From: Bradyrhizobium lablabi
GTDB lineage: Bacteria > Pseudomonadota > Alphaproteobacteria > Rhizobiales > Xanthobacteraceae
Reading direction: 5' to 3'
Length of the DNA stretch: 64,000 nt
Assembly (NCBI RefSeq): GCF_018129385.1
Contig: NZ_JAFCLN010000003.1
Coordinates: forward strand, 208,501-272,500
The notes under the pieces were generated by a model, which was not told where the DNA came from, ran no database searches, and was given only the letters and a program-made list of their open reading frames with translations. This document shows, piece after piece, positions 23,898 through 33,596 of the stretch (the stretch's first letter is position 1; each line of letters opens with the position of its first letter). The translations under genes were made by a program, and so were the position numbers.

Positions 23898-25271
23898 ATG
23901 ACCATCGAAGCTTCTGTTGATGCGCGTCCGCCGGCAGCTCCCGTCAACGCGCTGTTGACCGCGCCGATCCTGCCGACGCTGCTGAAGCTGGCCCTGCCCA
24001 ATTCGATCGCGATGTTCGCCACTGCCCTCGTCGCGGTCGCCGAGACCTCCTATATCGGCCGGCTCGGCGTCGAACCGCTGGCCGGCATTGCGCTGGTGTT
24101 TCCGTTCGTGATGCTGACGCAGATGATGTCGGCGGGCGCGATGGGGGGCGGCGTGTCGTCGGCGGTCAGCCGCGCGCTCGGCGCGGGCAACCGCGAACGC
24201 GCGGCGACGCTGGCGCTGCATGCGGCGATCATCGGCACATTGGCAGGACTGTTCTTCACGGTGATGATGCTGGTGTTCGGCCGCGCCTTCTATGCGCTGC
24301 TCGGCGGCAGCGGCGCGGTGCTCGAACAGGCGATGCATTATTCGCAGGTGCTGTTCTCCGGCGCGGTGTCGATCTGGCTGGTCAATACGCTGGCTTCCGT
24401 GGTGCGCGGCACCGGCGACATGCGCGCGCCGTCGGCCGTGCTGATTGCGGTTGCGATCATCCAGGTAGTGGTCGGGGGCACATTCGGGCTCGGCCTGTTC
24501 GGCGTGCCATCCTTCGGCATGCGCGGCGTCGCGGCCGGTCAGCTCATCGCCTTCACGCTCGGAGCCATTTTCCTGATCTGGTATCTTGCCAGCGGACGCA
24601 GCCGGTTGAAGCTGAACCTGAGGAATTTTGCGTTCCAGCGCGACATGTTCCTCGACATCCTCAAGGTCGGCGCGATTTCCTGTCTGTCGCCACTGCAAAC
24701 CGTGCTGACGATCCTGATCTTCACGAAGATCCTCGCCGGGTTCGGCACCGTGACGCTTGCCGGCTATGGCATGGGCTCGCGGCTGGAATTCTTGCTGGTG
24801 CCGATCTCGTTCGCGTTCGGCGTCGCCTCGGTGCCGATGGTCGGCATGGCGATGGGCGCGGACCTCGTCAGCCGTGCGCGAAAAGTGGCCTGGACGGCGG
24901 GCGCTGCGGCAGGCCTGAGCCTCGGTCTGCTCGGCGTCATTGTTGCCATCAAGCCCTCGCTCTGGGTTTCGCTGTTCACCAGCGATCCCGGCGTGACGCA
25001 GGCCGCCTATTCCTATTTCGCCTGGGCGGGTCCGGCGTTCGGATTCTTCGGCATGGGGACGTGCCTCTATTTCTCCTCGCAGGGTGCGGCGAAGATGCTG
25101 GGCCCGGTGCTGTCGGGCACCTTGCGCCTCCTGCTGGTCGCGGTCGGCGGCTGGTGGCTTGCCTCGTCGGGTGCCGAGGCCTGGACGCTGTTCGCGCTGG
25201 TTGGCGGTGCGATGGTGGTGTTCGGGCTGACGACGGCGCTTTCGGTGCGGCTGACCCGCTGGGGAAAATGA
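23898..25271 (+). CDS. MATE family multidrug efflux protein
   Basis: 457 residues from ATG 23898 (a TTG at 23859 extends the frame but is upstream of the RBS CCGGGGA). About 12 membrane helices in two homologous halves, beginning PTLLKLALPNSIAMFATALVAVAETSYIGRLGVEPLAGIAL, the typical MATE entry, and a second half beginning VGAISCLSPLQTVLTILIFTKIL. It would exchange H+ or Na+ for cationic drugs or metabolites in the inner membrane. TATAAT at 23836 may be its -10. Confidence 0.93.
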   Translation: MTIEASVDARPPAAPVNALLTAPILPTLLKLALPNSIAMFATALVAVAETSYIGRLGVEPLAGIALVFPFVMLTQMMSAGAMGGGVSSAVSRALGAGNRERAATLALHAAIIGTLAGLFFTVMMLVFGRAFYALLGGSGAVLEQAMHYSQVLFSGAVSIWLVNTLASVVRGTGDMRAPSAVLIAVAIIQVVVGGTFGLGLFGVPSFGMRGVAAGQLIAFTLGAIFLIWYLASGRSRLKLNLRNFAFQRDMFLDILKVGAISCLSPLQTVLTILIFTKILAGFGTVTLAGYGMGSRLEFLLVPISFAFGVASVPMVGMAMGADLVSRARKVAWTAGAAAGLSLGLLGVIVAIKPSLWVSLFTSDPGVTQAAYSYFAWAGPAFGFFGMGTCLYFSSQGAAKMLGPVLSGTLRLLLVAVGGWWLASSGAEAWTLFALVGGAMVVFGLTTALSVRLTRWGK

Positions 25272-25349
25272 CGCGGCCCTGCGGCCGTTTCCAGCATTGC
25301 GCAAGCCGGATTTATTGATATTCAGGCCCCCGGTTTTCAGGAGGGGGTT

Positions 25350-25787
25350 ATGACGCGATTCGGCTTTATCGTTGGGGTCATCGCCGTGTTGTTCGGCGCG
25401 TCGCCTGCACGGGCGCAAGGGGCTGAGCCGATCGGCATCTGGCAGACCCAGGCCGGCGATGCGCGGGTGCGCGTCAGCAAATGCGGCGGCGGGATTTGCG
25501 GTGTCATCGTGTGGCTGCGCGAGCCGATCGATTCGGCGACCGGCCGGCCGCAGGTCGACGACAAGAATCCCAATCCCGCGCTGAAGACGCGGCCCGTGAT
25601 CGGGCTGCCGCTGTTTTCGGGGATGCGGCCGTCGGCACCCAACCGATGGTCCGGCCACATCTACAATGCCGACGACGGCGGCACCTATGAAAGCCACGTC
25701 TCGATGGCGGGCTCGGGCAGCCTGCGCGTCGAAGGCTGCGTCGGCGCGATCTGCGGCGGCGAAAACTGGACGCGGGTAGGGAATTAA
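25350..25787 (+). CDS. DUF2147-type exported protein
   Basis: 145 residues, signal MTRFGFIVGVIAVLFGASPARAQ, strong RBS CAGGAGGGGG. The mature domain begins EPIGIWQTQAGDARVRVSKCGGGICGVIVWLREP and ends VEGCVGAICGGENWTRV, the hallmark of DUF2147, a small beta-barrel (lipocalin-like) periplasmic fold with two Cys pairs. Length is typical. Ligand unknown. Confidence 0.92.
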   Translation: MTRFGFIVGVIAVLFGASPARAQGAEPIGIWQTQAGDARVRVSKCGGGICGVIVWLREPIDSATGRPQVDDKNPNPALKTRPVIGLPLFSGMRPSAPNRWSGHIYNADDGGTYESHVSMAGSGSLRVEGCVGAICGGENWTRVGN

Positions 25788-25797
25788 TCGTTCCTTC

Positions 25798-25900
25798 TCC
25801 TCATCCTGAGGAGCGCGCTCTTGCGCGCGTCTCGAAGGATGAAGGCCGCAGACGGGCCTTCATGGTTCGAGACGGCGCTGCGCGCCTCCTCACCATGAGG
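25798..25900. repeat. Palindromic repeat, family C (copy 1)
   Basis: Begins CTCATCCTGAGGAG, ends CTCACCATGAGG, with inner CTCGAAGGATGAAGGC and GCCTTCATGGTTCGAGA. The copy at 48761-48868 is the same element inverted. It fills the gap between two convergent genes. Confidence 0.85.
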
Positions 25901-25901
25901 A

Positions 25902-27077
25902 TCACGCGGCCATCGCCTTCAGCGCGGTTGCCGCCGAGGCATAGCCGCCGCGTGCGCCATCGATGAAATGCACATGGTCGCTGCGCATCACCGATGGCGT
26001 GAAGCAGGTCATCATTGCCGCATCCTGCCGGTGCAGGCCGTAGCGCACGATGCGGCTTGAGGCGGCGGCCGCAAGGCGCTGCGACAGCTCGGCCTCCAGC
26101 TCGGGCGTGCAATCCAGGATCATCCGCAAGCCGTCGTCATATTTACGGAAGTCGGAATTTTCCACCACTTGCTGCCGGTAAACCTTCGGCACGAAATTGC
26201 CGACCTTGATGCCGAAACGCATGATCACATAGGCCCAGAACGTGAAGGCGAGCACAAAGGTGCGCCGCATCAGAAGCGGACCGCCGCGCGCGGCGCGGGC
26301 CTCGTATTCGAGGCCGGCCGGCGGCCATTTCAGCGGCGGCCCGTCCGGCGGCACCGGCCGTCCCGCATCCGGGCTGCGTTCGACGCGGTTGATGACGTCC
26401 TCGATCACCTTGCGAAAGGCGTTTGGATCGGCGCCGCGCGCGGGCATCACCAGCACCGAGAGGATCACCCCCTGCCGCGCGGGGATTTCCTCGAACCGGC
26501 ACGACAGGCCCGACAAATCCGGCTGCGTGCCTGCGGGCGCAGGCGGCACCGCGAACTCGCCGCGCTTCATCGCCGCATCGGCCCAGCCGAGCCCGCCGCC
26601 GGAAAACATCGCGTAGGAAAGATTCGCCGACGGCCCAAAGCGCGCAACGCGGACATCGAGCCCTTGCGCCCTCACCGCCGAGACCGGCACCAGCGCCACC
26701 CGCATCACGAGGTCGAGGTCCTCTTTCGCCCAGGCCGCCGTCGCCGCCAGCGCTTCGCGCGCGGAATCGAGGTCGTCAGGCGCCACCGCAAAGCTCGCGC
26801 CATCGCCGCCGAACACGAAAGGAAACTCGCGTCCGCCCAGCGCATTGGTGACGGCCGCGATCACGGCGGCACCCGCTACATTGACCGCCTTGTAGCGCTG
26901 GTTCGCGATCGCCTTGGTCGAGTCCACGATGTCGGCAACACCGATGCACCAGTCATCCGGCAGCGGCGAATACAGCTTTGGGTCCATCAGGCTGGCAAAG
27001 CCGCGAAAGACCGGGATGCGCCCGTAAAAGCTGTCGGTAGCGTTTGCCATCGCGATGCGGGCCCCGTTTGCCAACAT
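25902..27077 (-). CDS. DUF3095 (adenylate/guanylate-cyclase-like) family protein
   Basis: 391 residues (or 382 from the ATG at 27050, which better matches the family start MxxxFYxxxPVF). FYGRIPVFRGFASLMDPKLYSPLPDDWCIGVADIVDSTKAI and FPFVFGGDGASFAVAP look like the metal- and nucleotide-binding blocks of class III cyclases (Asp in ADIVDSTKA and GGDGA). The C-terminal half is family-specific. Enzyme activity has not been shown for this family as far as I know. It lies 47 bp after htpG on the same strand and may be co-transcribed. Confidence 0.9.
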   Translation of the reverse strand: MLANGARIAMANATDSFYGRIPVFRGFASLMDPKLYSPLPDDWCIGVADIVDSTKAIANQRYKAVNVAGAAVIAAVTNALGGREFPFVFGGDGASFAVAPDDLDSAREALAATAAWAKEDLDLVMRVALVPVSAVRAQGLDVRVARFGPSANLSYAMFSGGGLGWADAAMKRGEFAVPPAPAGTQPDLSGLSCRFEEIPARQGVILSVLVMPARGADPNAFRKVIEDVINRVERSPDAGRPVPPDGPPLKWPPAGLEYEARAARGGPLLMRRTFVLAFTFWAYVIMRFGIKVGNFVPKVYRQQVVENSDFRKYDDGLRMILDCTPELEAELSQRLAAAASSRIVRYGLHRQDAAMMTCFTPSVMRSDHVHFIDGARGGYASAATALKAMAA

Positions 27078-27124
27078 TGTCTAGCAGATACGGGCGCGTT
27101 TGGAATCCGGTTCGGCCGAGCGAG

Positions 27125-28990
27125 CTAGAGTTTGACTCCCCGCAGCACCAGCCGATTCAGCCGGTTCGCAAACGCCGCCGGGTCCTCCGGCAATTCGCCG
27201 TCGAGGATTTGCGCCTGTTCCAGGAGGAGGAACGACAGATCCTTTGCCGAATCCTTTGCTTCGGTGATCGCCGCGACCAGCGGATGCTTCAGGTTGATTT
27301 CCAGCACCGGCTTCTGGATCGCGCTCTTGTCGTGCTGCGCCAGCAGCCGCTCCAGCGCGCGGTCGCGCGCCTCGCCCGAGGCGACGAGGCACGATGCGCT
27401 CGAGGTCAGCCGCTGCGAGGCGCGCACGTCGGAGACGCGTTCGCCGAGCGCATCCTTGATCACGGCGACCGTCATCGCCTCGTCGGCGGCGGCTTCCGCC
27501 TTGTCCTCGGACTTGTCGTCGAGCAGCGGGATCAGGCCGAAATCGATATCGCCCTGGCTCAACGATTTCAGCGGCTTGCCGTCGAAATCGAGCGGCGCCG
27601 CGGTCCAGAACGCATCGACCGGATCGGTCAGCAGCAGCACTTCGATGCCGCGCGCCTTTGCCGATTCCAGCTTTGGGTTGGATTTCAGGCGATCGATGCT
27701 GTCGCCGACCAGATAATAGATCTCGGTCTGGTTCGGCTTGAACTCCGCGACATATTGCTTGAGCGAGCGCTTCTCGCCTGTCGTAGTGGTGAAGCGTGAT
27801 AGCGCCAGCAGCTTTTCACGGCGCTCAAAATCTTCCCAGATGCCTTCCTTGATGACCGGGCCGAATGCGTCCCAGATTTTTGCGAACGCCTCCGGCTCCT
27901 TCTCGCCGAGGCTTTCCAGCTCGCCGATGACGCGGCCGGTTACGGCCTTGCGTATCTGCGCGAGCTGCGGATTGTTTTGCAGCATCTCTCTGGAGATGTT
28001 GAGCGGAAGGTCTTCGCTGTCGATCACGCCGCGGATGAAGCGCAAATAGGCCGGCAACAGCTCGGCATCGTCGGCGATGAAGACGCGGCGAACGTAAAGC
28101 TTCACCTTGCCCTTGCGCGCCTGGTCGAACAGGTCGAACGGCTTTGTCGAGGGCGCGAACAGCATCACCGCATAGGACTGGCGGCCCTCGGCGCGGTAGT
28201 GCAGCGTCATCGCGGGCTCGTCGAAGGCGCCGGCAATGGATTGATAAGCCTGCTTGTAGTCTTCGGCCGTCAGCTCCGATTTCGACCGCTGCCACAGCGC
28301 GCTGGCCGAATTGATCTGGCGCGGCTCGCCCTCCTCCGGGACCAGCTCGATCGGAAACTGGATGTTGTCGGAATAGGCGCGCACGATGCGCTCGATCTCA
28401 TAGGTCTCGAGATACTTTTGCGCATCCTTTTTCAGGTGCAGCACGATCTCGGTGCCGCGCGTGACGCGTTTAGCATCCTCATCGCTGGCGGGCGCGACTT
28501 CAAAGCCGCTGCCGCCCGACGACGACCAGGTCCAGACCTGATTGGAGCCGGCGCGGCGGCTGGTGACGACGATGCGCTCGGCCACCATGAAGGCGGCGTA
28601 GAAGCCGACGCCGAACTGGCCGATCAGGTTGGCGCCGTCCTTGGCCTCGGTCAGCCGCGCGAGAAAGGATTTGGTGCCGGAACGCGCGATGGTGCCGAGA
28701 TTATCGATCAGCTCCTGCCGGTCCATGCCGATGCCGCTGTCGGCCACGGTCAGCGTATCAGCCTTCTTGTCCGGCCTGATCCAGATTTTTGGCGGCGCAC
28801 CGTCGGCGATCAGCTCGGGCGAGGCAATCGCCTCATAACGCAGCTTGTCGCAGGCATCCGACGCGTTCGAGATCAGCTCGCGCAGAAAAATGTCGGTCTC
28901 GGAATAGACCGAATGCACCATCAGGTGCAGGAGTTCGGCGACCTCGGCCTGGAACGGCTGGGAGACAGGGGCGGTGTCGGTATCGGACAT
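27125..28990 (-). CDS. htpG: Molecular chaperone HtpG (Hsp90)
   Basis: 621 residues from ATG 28990; the extended frame to 29179 is spurious. The GHKL ATP-binding domain shows [29 protein letters not shown] and [11 protein letters not shown]. The middle domain carries the catalytic Arg region ([19 protein letters not shown]) and the C-terminal dimerisation domain follows, without the eukaryotic MEEVD tail. It is an ATP-driven cytosolic chaperone dimer induced by heat. Confidence 0.97.
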   Translation of the reverse strand: MSDTDTAPVSQPFQAEVAELLHLMVHSVYSETDIFLRELISNASDACDKLRYEAIASPELIADGAPPKIWIRPDKKADTLTVADSGIGMDRQELIDNLGTIARSGTKSFLARLTEAKDGANLIGQFGVGFYAAFMVAERIVVTSRRAGSNQVWTWSSSGGSGFEVAPASDEDAKRVTRGTEIVLHLKKDAQKYLETYEIERIVRAYSDNIQFPIELVPEEGEPRQINSASALWQRSKSELTAEDYKQAYQSIAGAFDEPAMTLHYRAEGRQSYAVMLFAPSTKPFDLFDQARKGKVKLYVRRVFIADDAELLPAYLRFIRGVIDSEDLPLNISREMLQNNPQLAQIRKAVTGRVIGELESLGEKEPEAFAKIWDAFGPVIKEGIWEDFERREKLLALSRFTTTTGEKRSLKQYVAEFKPNQTEIYYLVGDSIDRLKSNPKLESAKARGIEVLLLTDPVDAFWTAAPLDFDGKPLKSLSQGDIDFGLIPLLDDKSEDKAEAAADEAMTVAVIKDALGERVSDVRASQRLTSSASCLVASGEARDRALERLLAQHDKSAIQKPVLEINLKHPLVAAITEAKDSAKDLSFLLLEQAQILDGELPEDPAAFANRLNRLVLRGVKL

Positions 28991-29036
28991 GGCGTGGCTC
29001 ACTGGAACGCAAAATAGACGGTAGGTGGAAAGCCCC

Positions 29037-29064
29037 GATATAACAATGGCATCCGGGCTGGCAA
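29037..29064 (-). promoter_or_regulatory. Candidate promoter of htpG
   Basis: Minus strand: TTGCCA (29064-29059), 16-bp spacer, TATATC (29042-29037), about 45 bp before the htpG ATG. It looks like a vegetative promoter; I did not see a convincing heat-shock sigma element. No transcript data. Confidence 0.35.
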
Positions 29065-29097
29065 GACTTGCCGGGGCCGCTCCGCGCCGGAACACGC

Positions 29098-29904
29098 CTA
29101 GCCGGCGATTGCCGCGAGATATCGCCGCACGGACGCATCGAACGCCGCCTTGGCGCCCGATGCGATATTGCGGCCCCACCAGGCGCCATAGACGCGGTCG
29201 AACGCCAGCGGCGCGATTGCGCTTGCGATGGCGCGCACCGCGGCCGCGTTCAGCGGAATGTAGTTCGGAAAACTGTACATGAAGCTGAGCGAGCGGCGGT
29301 CCATCGCCACCATGGCAACGTCGCCGGTGAGCAGCGCGCCGCGCCCCTCCGCACCGGCGCGCCAGTGCAGGATGGTGGCGCCGGCAAAATGACCGCCGGC
29401 GCGCACCAGCAGGATGTCATCCGATATGCGATGGCTGTCGCCGGACCATGGCACGATCGACGGATGCGGACGCGTGACCCATTTTCCATCGTCGCCATGC
29501 AGATAGACCGGAACGCCGCCGAACGCCGCGCTCCAGTCGGCGACCGCACCATAAAAATGCGGATGCGATACCGCGATCCCCTTCAGGCCGCCAAGCGATT
29601 TGATGTGCTCGATTGCTTCTGATGTCGCCAGCGGAATGCAATCCCACATCACGCAACCGTCGGTCTCGCGGATCAGCAGCGCGCGCTGCCCGATCGCAAA
29701 TCTCGGCTCGAGGGCGATGCCAAGCAGGCCGAGATCGTCGCGCCAGACGACCTTGTGGTTTTTTGCGAACGCGTCGCGGGTCAGCCATTTCTGGCCGTCC
29801 CAGTTCACAAACTGCCGTTCGTCCTCGCAGATCGGGCATGATGCCGGCGGCTTGTCGCTCTCAGGGAACTGAGCGCCGCATTGTTCGCAGGTCCAAAAGG
29901 GCAT
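29098..29904 (-). CDS. MBL-fold metallo-hydrolase with N-terminal zinc ribbon
   Basis: 268 residues from ATG 29904 with GGAGATCCAGCC upstream. The first 30 residues form a rubredoxin-like ribbon (CEQCG and CPIC). The hydrolase part has the MBL histidine motif in altered form: [14 protein letters not shown] instead of THxHxDH, then [12 protein letters not shown] and [15 protein letters not shown], so the metal site retains several ligands. Such ribbon-MBL proteins are common in rhizobia with no assigned substrate. Confidence 0.88.
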   Translation of the reverse strand: MPFWTCEQCGAQFPESDKPPASCPICEDERQFVNWDGQKWLTRDAFAKNHKVVWRDDLGLLGIALEPRFAIGQRALLIRETDGCVMWDCIPLATSEAIEHIKSLGGLKGIAVSHPHFYGAVADWSAAFGGVPVYLHGDDGKWVTRPHPSIVPWSGDSHRISDDILLVRAGGHFAGATILHWRAGAEGRGALLTGDVAMVAMDRRSLSFMYSFPNYIPLNAAAVRAIASAIAPLAFDRVYGAWWGRNIASGAKAAFDASVRRYLAAIAG

Positions 29905-30034
29905 GGCTGGATCTCCGTCCGAGAAGAGCATGTATGCCTGGTTAACTTGCAAATCAGCCCTTGACGCTGTGGTATGAAATGCACAGCCGCGGACTACAAC
30001 CGCTCACATCGATCTCTCCAGTCGAGAAGCGCAG

Positions 30035-31180
30035 ATGTCATCTAGTACGCCGAAGCTTACCCGTAGAGCCTTCGTTGCCGTAGCCGGAAGCGCGGCGTTC
30101 TGTACGCCGGCGCTCGCCCAGCATGCCGGGCACGGCAGCACCCTGCCCGAGGCCAAACCCTCGACTGATCCCTTCTCACGATTGCAGGGCGGCGCGCCGC
30201 ATCATCTCACCACCGAGCAGATCGCCCAGCGCAAGACGGGAAGCCCGGCGCCGAAGGGACCGCCGGGCCGCTGGACTCCGAAGGCGGCATTGCCGCTGCC
30301 GCGCAGTGAGATGGCCTGGGCGACGGCGTGGGCCGGGCGCATGCATATCGTCGGCGGCTATGGCGAGGGCCGCGTCGACCGCGCCTATCACCATGTCTAC
30401 GATCCCAGGGATGACCGATGGTTCAACGCAGCCCCCTTGCCGCGCGGCGCCAATCATGTCGCTGTCGTCGCGGATGCCGGGCGCATCTATGCGCTCGGCG
30501 GCTTCATCGAGCAAAACCGCAATCCCGATCCGAATGCGTTCTTCTACGACGTCGCGTCGGACAAATGGACCACCATTGCGCCCCTGCCGCGCTCGCGCGG
30601 CGCCGCCGCGGCGGTCGCGCTCGACGGCAAGATCCATCTGATCGGCGGCGCCGGCGCGCCGACCATGGAGCGCGCCAGCGTCGGCTGGCACGAGGTCTAC
30701 GATCCGCAAGGAGACAAGTGGGAGATCCGCAAGGCGCTGCCGGCGGCGCGCGACCATGTCGGCGCGGTCGCCCATAACGGCATGATCCACATCATCGGCG
30801 GCCGCTTCAACGTGTTCGAATACAACACCGATCTCCACCATGTGTACCTGCCCGTGCAGGACACCTGGAAGGAGCGCGCGCCGCTGCCGACGCCGCGCTC
30901 CGGCCACGGCCTCGTCGTCTACCGCGACCGCTTCTTCGCGATGGGCGGCGAGTACGGCGTGATCGAGGGCGGCCAGATCACGCAAGGCGCCGTGTTCAGC
31001 CAGATGGAAAGCTATGATCCCGCGACCAACACCTGGCAATCGCACGCCCCGATGCTGACGCCGCGCCATGCGGTCGGCGCCACCACCATCGGCGATGCGA
31101 TCTACGTCGCAGGCGGCGGCGCCGTCACCGGCGGCGCGGTGCAATCGTCCGTGCATGAAGCGTTTACGCTGGCGGCTTGA
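30035..31180 (+). CDS. Kelch-repeat protein with Tat-type signal
   Basis: 381 residues. The N-terminus has a twin-arginine signal (LTRRAFVAVAGSAAFCTPALA). Six kelch blades follow, each with a double Gly and a spaced aromatic pair: MHIVGGYGEG, IYALGGFIEQN, IHLIGGAGAP, IHIIGGRFNV, FFAMGGEYGV, IYVAGGGAVT, with YDPxxDxW between. This closes a beta-propeller exported folded. Galactose-oxidase-like propellers share the plan but the copper ligands were not seen, so it is probably a binding scaffold. Confidence 0.92.
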   Translation: MSSSTPKLTRRAFVAVAGSAAFCTPALAQHAGHGSTLPEAKPSTDPFSRLQGGAPHHLTTEQIAQRKTGSPAPKGPPGRWTPKAALPLPRSEMAWATAWAGRMHIVGGYGEGRVDRAYHHVYDPRDDRWFNAAPLPRGANHVAVVADAGRIYALGGFIEQNRNPDPNAFFYDVASDKWTTIAPLPRSRGAAAAVALDGKIHLIGGAGAPTMERASVGWHEVYDPQGDKWEIRKALPAARDHVGAVAHNGMIHIIGGRFNVFEYNTDLHHVYLPVQDTWKERAPLPTPRSGHGLVVYRDRFFAMGGEYGVIEGGQITQGAVFSQMESYDPATNTWQSHAPMLTPRHAVGATTIGDAIYVAGGGAVTGGAVQSSVHEAFTLAA

Positions 31181-31262
31181 TCGTCCGCGGTACTGCCCGC
31201 GCCAATGGCGTGGCAAGGCTCTCGCGCCGGCAGCCACCATGGGCCGAGCCATCTTGCGCGCA

Positions 31263-31278
31263 TCACCTGATGAGGTGA
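31263..31278. promoter_or_regulatory. TCACC-N6-GGTGA dyad, site 1
   Basis: TCACCTGATGAGGTGA has perfect 6-bp arms, 63 bp upstream of the next gene start. Three like sites lie at 31757, 33439 and 33481 around a LuxR-type regulator gene; see findings. Confidence 0.5.
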
Positions 31279-31341
31279 TTACGCCGCCGCCTCCGCCATC
31301 CATAGTCGGGAAACCGGCAGGCGGAGGCCTTTCGAAAAGCG

Positions 31342-31689
31342 ATGACTCTCAGAAACGCGATTGCTTCGAGCCTCGTGCTCCAATGGCTTTTGCTCGCAGT
31401 TCCGGCCGCTCCCGCATTGTCGGCGGCGGATGGAACTCGCGTCCAGTTTTGCTGGGCGCTCGGGAAATTCGACCACACAGTCTATTTCGCCGAAGCCGAG
31501 GTCCGCGAGGATCGGCAAACAAGCTTCACCGAGCTACTCGATATCTCCGGCATCGACCACGATCTGGTCGAATGCCGGCTTTCGGATTCAGGATCGTTCC
31601 GTTCGGTGCGCGCCGAATTGATGAAAACCTGGGCAGACTCCGAATTCGAGATCATCAACACCACGTTCCTGTCCGATCTCGATTATTGA
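31342..31689 (+). CDS. Small exported protein of unknown function
   Basis: 115 residues. Signal peptide MTLRNAIASSLVLQWLLLAVPAAPALSA, then an acidic alpha/beta domain with two cysteines (VQFCWALG and LVECRLSD). The ATG follows CGAAAAGCG, a weak RBS. No family recognised. It lies between two of the dyads that surround the LuxR-type gene, so it could be part of that regulon. Confidence 0.7.
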   Translation: MTLRNAIASSLVLQWLLLAVPAAPALSAADGTRVQFCWALGKFDHTVYFAEAEVREDRQTSFTELLDISGIDHDLVECRLSDSGSFRSVRAELMKTWADSEFEIINTTFLSDLDY

Positions 31690-31756
31690 GGAATCGGGAA
31701 CTCCGCGCCGTCATCGCTCTGTCGTGTGAGGCGCGCCGTTGTGCCGGCTGGCGCAG

Positions 31757-31772
31757 CCACCCATTTGGGTGA
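31757..31772. promoter_or_regulatory. TCACC-N6-GGTGA dyad, site 2
   Basis: CCACCCATTTGGGTGA, with a further half-site TCACCCAAAT at 31786-31795. The outer ATTTGGGTGA and TCACCCAAAT also form a 10-bp inverted repeat around 12 bp. It lies about 110 bp upstream of the regulator's GTG, suggesting autoregulation. Confidence 0.5.
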
Positions 31773-31880
31773 GGTATTGCGCGCATCACCCAAATTATCG
31801 TCACAACGCGTCCTTAGATTGATCGGCGTTTGACGTCCGCTGGTTCCATTGGCGCGATCGCGCCACAAGGTGAGACGATC

Positions 31881-33014
31881 GTGATTATTTCAGACAAACG
31901 ATCAGAAACTATTCTCAATCTCGTCTATGACGCCGCTGCCGAGGAAGAACTGTGGAGCAGCGTTCTTACCGAGATCGCGGATTTGACCCGCAGCCAGGGC
32001 GGAATCCTGTTCGGTCAGTCGCTGACTGCAAGCCGGGTCTACTTCGACTACAACGGCCGGCTCGACGAGGAATGCAACCGCGTCTACCAGGAACGGCACA
32101 TGCAAAATGTGTGGTCGGAGCACATGGAGCATCAGCCGGTCGGCCGGGTGGTGTTTTCCGACGATGCGGTCGAAATGTCGGCACTGCGCGCGACGGCCTT
32201 CTTCGATGAGGTTCTGCGGCCGCAGGATGTCGCCCACAATTCGATGATCGCGCTGGCGGCCAAAGAAGATTTCCGGGCGGCCTTCAATATCTGCCGCAGC
32301 TCGCGCCAGGGGGCTTTCGGAGCAGACGAGCAAAAGCTGTTCGAGTGGCTGGTGCCGCATTTGCGCCGCTCGATCACGCTGGGATTCAAGCTCGACAGCT
32401 ACCAGGCCATGCAGCGCGCCGCGTTCGAGGTGCTCGAGCAACTCTCGGATGCGGTGATGCTGCTCGATCGCCGGGCTCGCCTGCTGTTTGCCAACGCGGC
32501 GGCCCGGGCGCTTGAAGAAAGCGGGGCGCTGCGCCTGCGGCAATGCGTTACGACTTACTCGCAGCCGCATTCGCAGCGATTGGCCGGGCTGATCCGATCG
32601 GCGCTGGAGGGATCGGCCGGCGGATCCATGAGCATGCCGGGCTGCATCGCGGGCCAGCACCTGACGATCCTGGTCTCCTCGGTACGCAGCAAGGATATGG
32701 GGCGGTTTTCCGACCTCAACATGAAGGACGCGGCCGTGCTGGTGTTCATCATCGACCCGGCGAACCACAATTCGATACCGCTGGCGCGGATCATGGACGC
32801 TTTCGGGCTGACGCAGGCCGAAGCGCGCGTCGCACTGGCATCGTCGTCGGGAAAGACGATGTTCGAGACGGCTCAATTGCTGGGATTATCGCCGAACACC
32901 ATCAAGACCCACCTGCGCCGGGTGTTTGCCAAGACGGCAACGGGACGTCAGGCCGAGCTGGCACGACTCATGGCATCGATAGGGACCATGCGGTTTCCCA
33001 ATGACGACCGCTAA
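31881..33014 (+). CDS. LuxR-type (HTH) transcriptional regulator
   Basis: 377 residues from a GTG at 31881 preceded by AAGGTGAG; a TTG at 31830 gives 394 residues. The C-terminal 65 residues form the LuxR helix-turn-helix: LTQAEARVALASSSGKTMFETAQLLGLSPNTIKTHLRRVFAKTATGRQAELARL. The middle (about 205-310) looks like a PAS-type sensor (MLLDRRARLLFANAAARALEES). The N-terminal 200 residues have no family I know; no autoinducer-binding motif is seen. The stop overlaps the stop of the convergent PQ-loop gene by four bases. Confidence 0.92.
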   Translation: MIISDKRSETILNLVYDAAAEEELWSSVLTEIADLTRSQGGILFGQSLTASRVYFDYNGRLDEECNRVYQERHMQNVWSEHMEHQPVGRVVFSDDAVEMSALRATAFFDEVLRPQDVAHNSMIALAAKEDFRAAFNICRSSRQGAFGADEQKLFEWLVPHLRRSITLGFKLDSYQAMQRAAFEVLEQLSDAVMLLDRRARLLFANAAARALEESGALRLRQCVTTYSQPHSQRLAGLIRSALEGSAGGSMSMPGCIAGQHLTILVSSVRSKDMGRFSDLNMKDAAVLVFIIDPANHNSIPLARIMDAFGLTQAEARVALASSSGKTMFETAQLLGLSPNTIKTHLRRVFAKTATGRQAELARLMASIGTMRFPNDDR

Positions 33015-33373
33015 GTCCCTTTCGCCGGCGTATTTGCTACCGGCCTCAGCGAGCTGCTCCAGAGCGCGGGCGGAGCATCCGCGCTCATCAGACCGGTGTG
33101 GCGACGCCGCTTGATGGCCGTGATGACGATCACCACGATGCAACAAATCGCATAGAGCCCGCTACAGGCCGCGAGCAGGCGATCGCCGAGATTGATGGCG
33201 GCATAACAGCCGGTCGACACATGGCTGCCGGTCCACATCAGCCAGGTGGAATATGAGATGGCGGAGGCGCCGTTGCCGTCACGGGCCACCCGCCAGATCT
33301 GGGGAAAATAGGATACGAGTCGCAACCCGCTGAAAGCACTGAAAGTGCCCAGGCTGATTTCTGCAAGCGTCAT
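33011..33373 (-). CDS. PQ-loop / SemiSWEET-like membrane protein
   Basis: 120 residues, three membrane helices in a triple-helix bundle. The PQ motif is in LVSYFPQIWRVARDGNGASAISYSTWLMW; the second block STGCYAAINLGDRLLAACSGLYAICCIVVIVI completes the bundle. SemiSWEETs transport sugars as dimers, with about 85-100 residues; here a polar 30-residue tail is added. It shares an upstream region carrying two dyads with the rightward small gene. Confidence 0.82.
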   Translation of the reverse strand: MTLAEISLGTFSAFSGLRLVSYFPQIWRVARDGNGASAISYSTWLMWTGSHVSTGCYAAINLGDRLLAACSGLYAICCIVVIVITAIKRRRHTGLMSADAPPALWSSSLRPVANTPAKGT

Positions 33374-33438
33374 TGCATTCTCGCACGCGGCGCTACCGAC
33401 CTCGATTCGACCCTAGGGTTTTCGACGATGCCGGCGCG

Positions 33439-33496
33439 TCATCCCATCGGGTGACGTCGAGAATTTTTGATCAGCGCGCCTCACCTGAATGGATGA
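33439..33496. promoter_or_regulatory. TCACC-N6-GGTGA dyads, sites 3 and 4
   Basis: TCATCCCATCGGGTGA (33439-33454) and TCACCTGAATGGATGA (33481-33496), centres 42 bp apart (four helical turns), between the divergent PQ-loop gene and the gene at 33597. Each deviates slightly from the site-1 dyad. Confidence 0.45.
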
Positions 33497-33596
33497 CGAC
33501 GATTGTCGCGCGCTCGCTTACAGCTTTGCGCACTTCGGCTCGGGGTAGGGGCGAGAATGCGTGCATTTTTCAAACAATACCTGAACGAGGTTGACG

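Noticed and set aside
23856..25697. 613-codon minus-strand frame over the MATE and DUF2147 genes.
   Set aside because: Composition (Arg, Gln, His, Glu) and lack of motifs mark an antisense shadow; MATE reads perfectly on the other strand.
29037..29064. Heat-shock sigma (RpoH) promoter for htpG.
   Set aside because: No CTTG plus CCAT-type pair at proper spacing; only a vegetative-like candidate is reported at low confidence.
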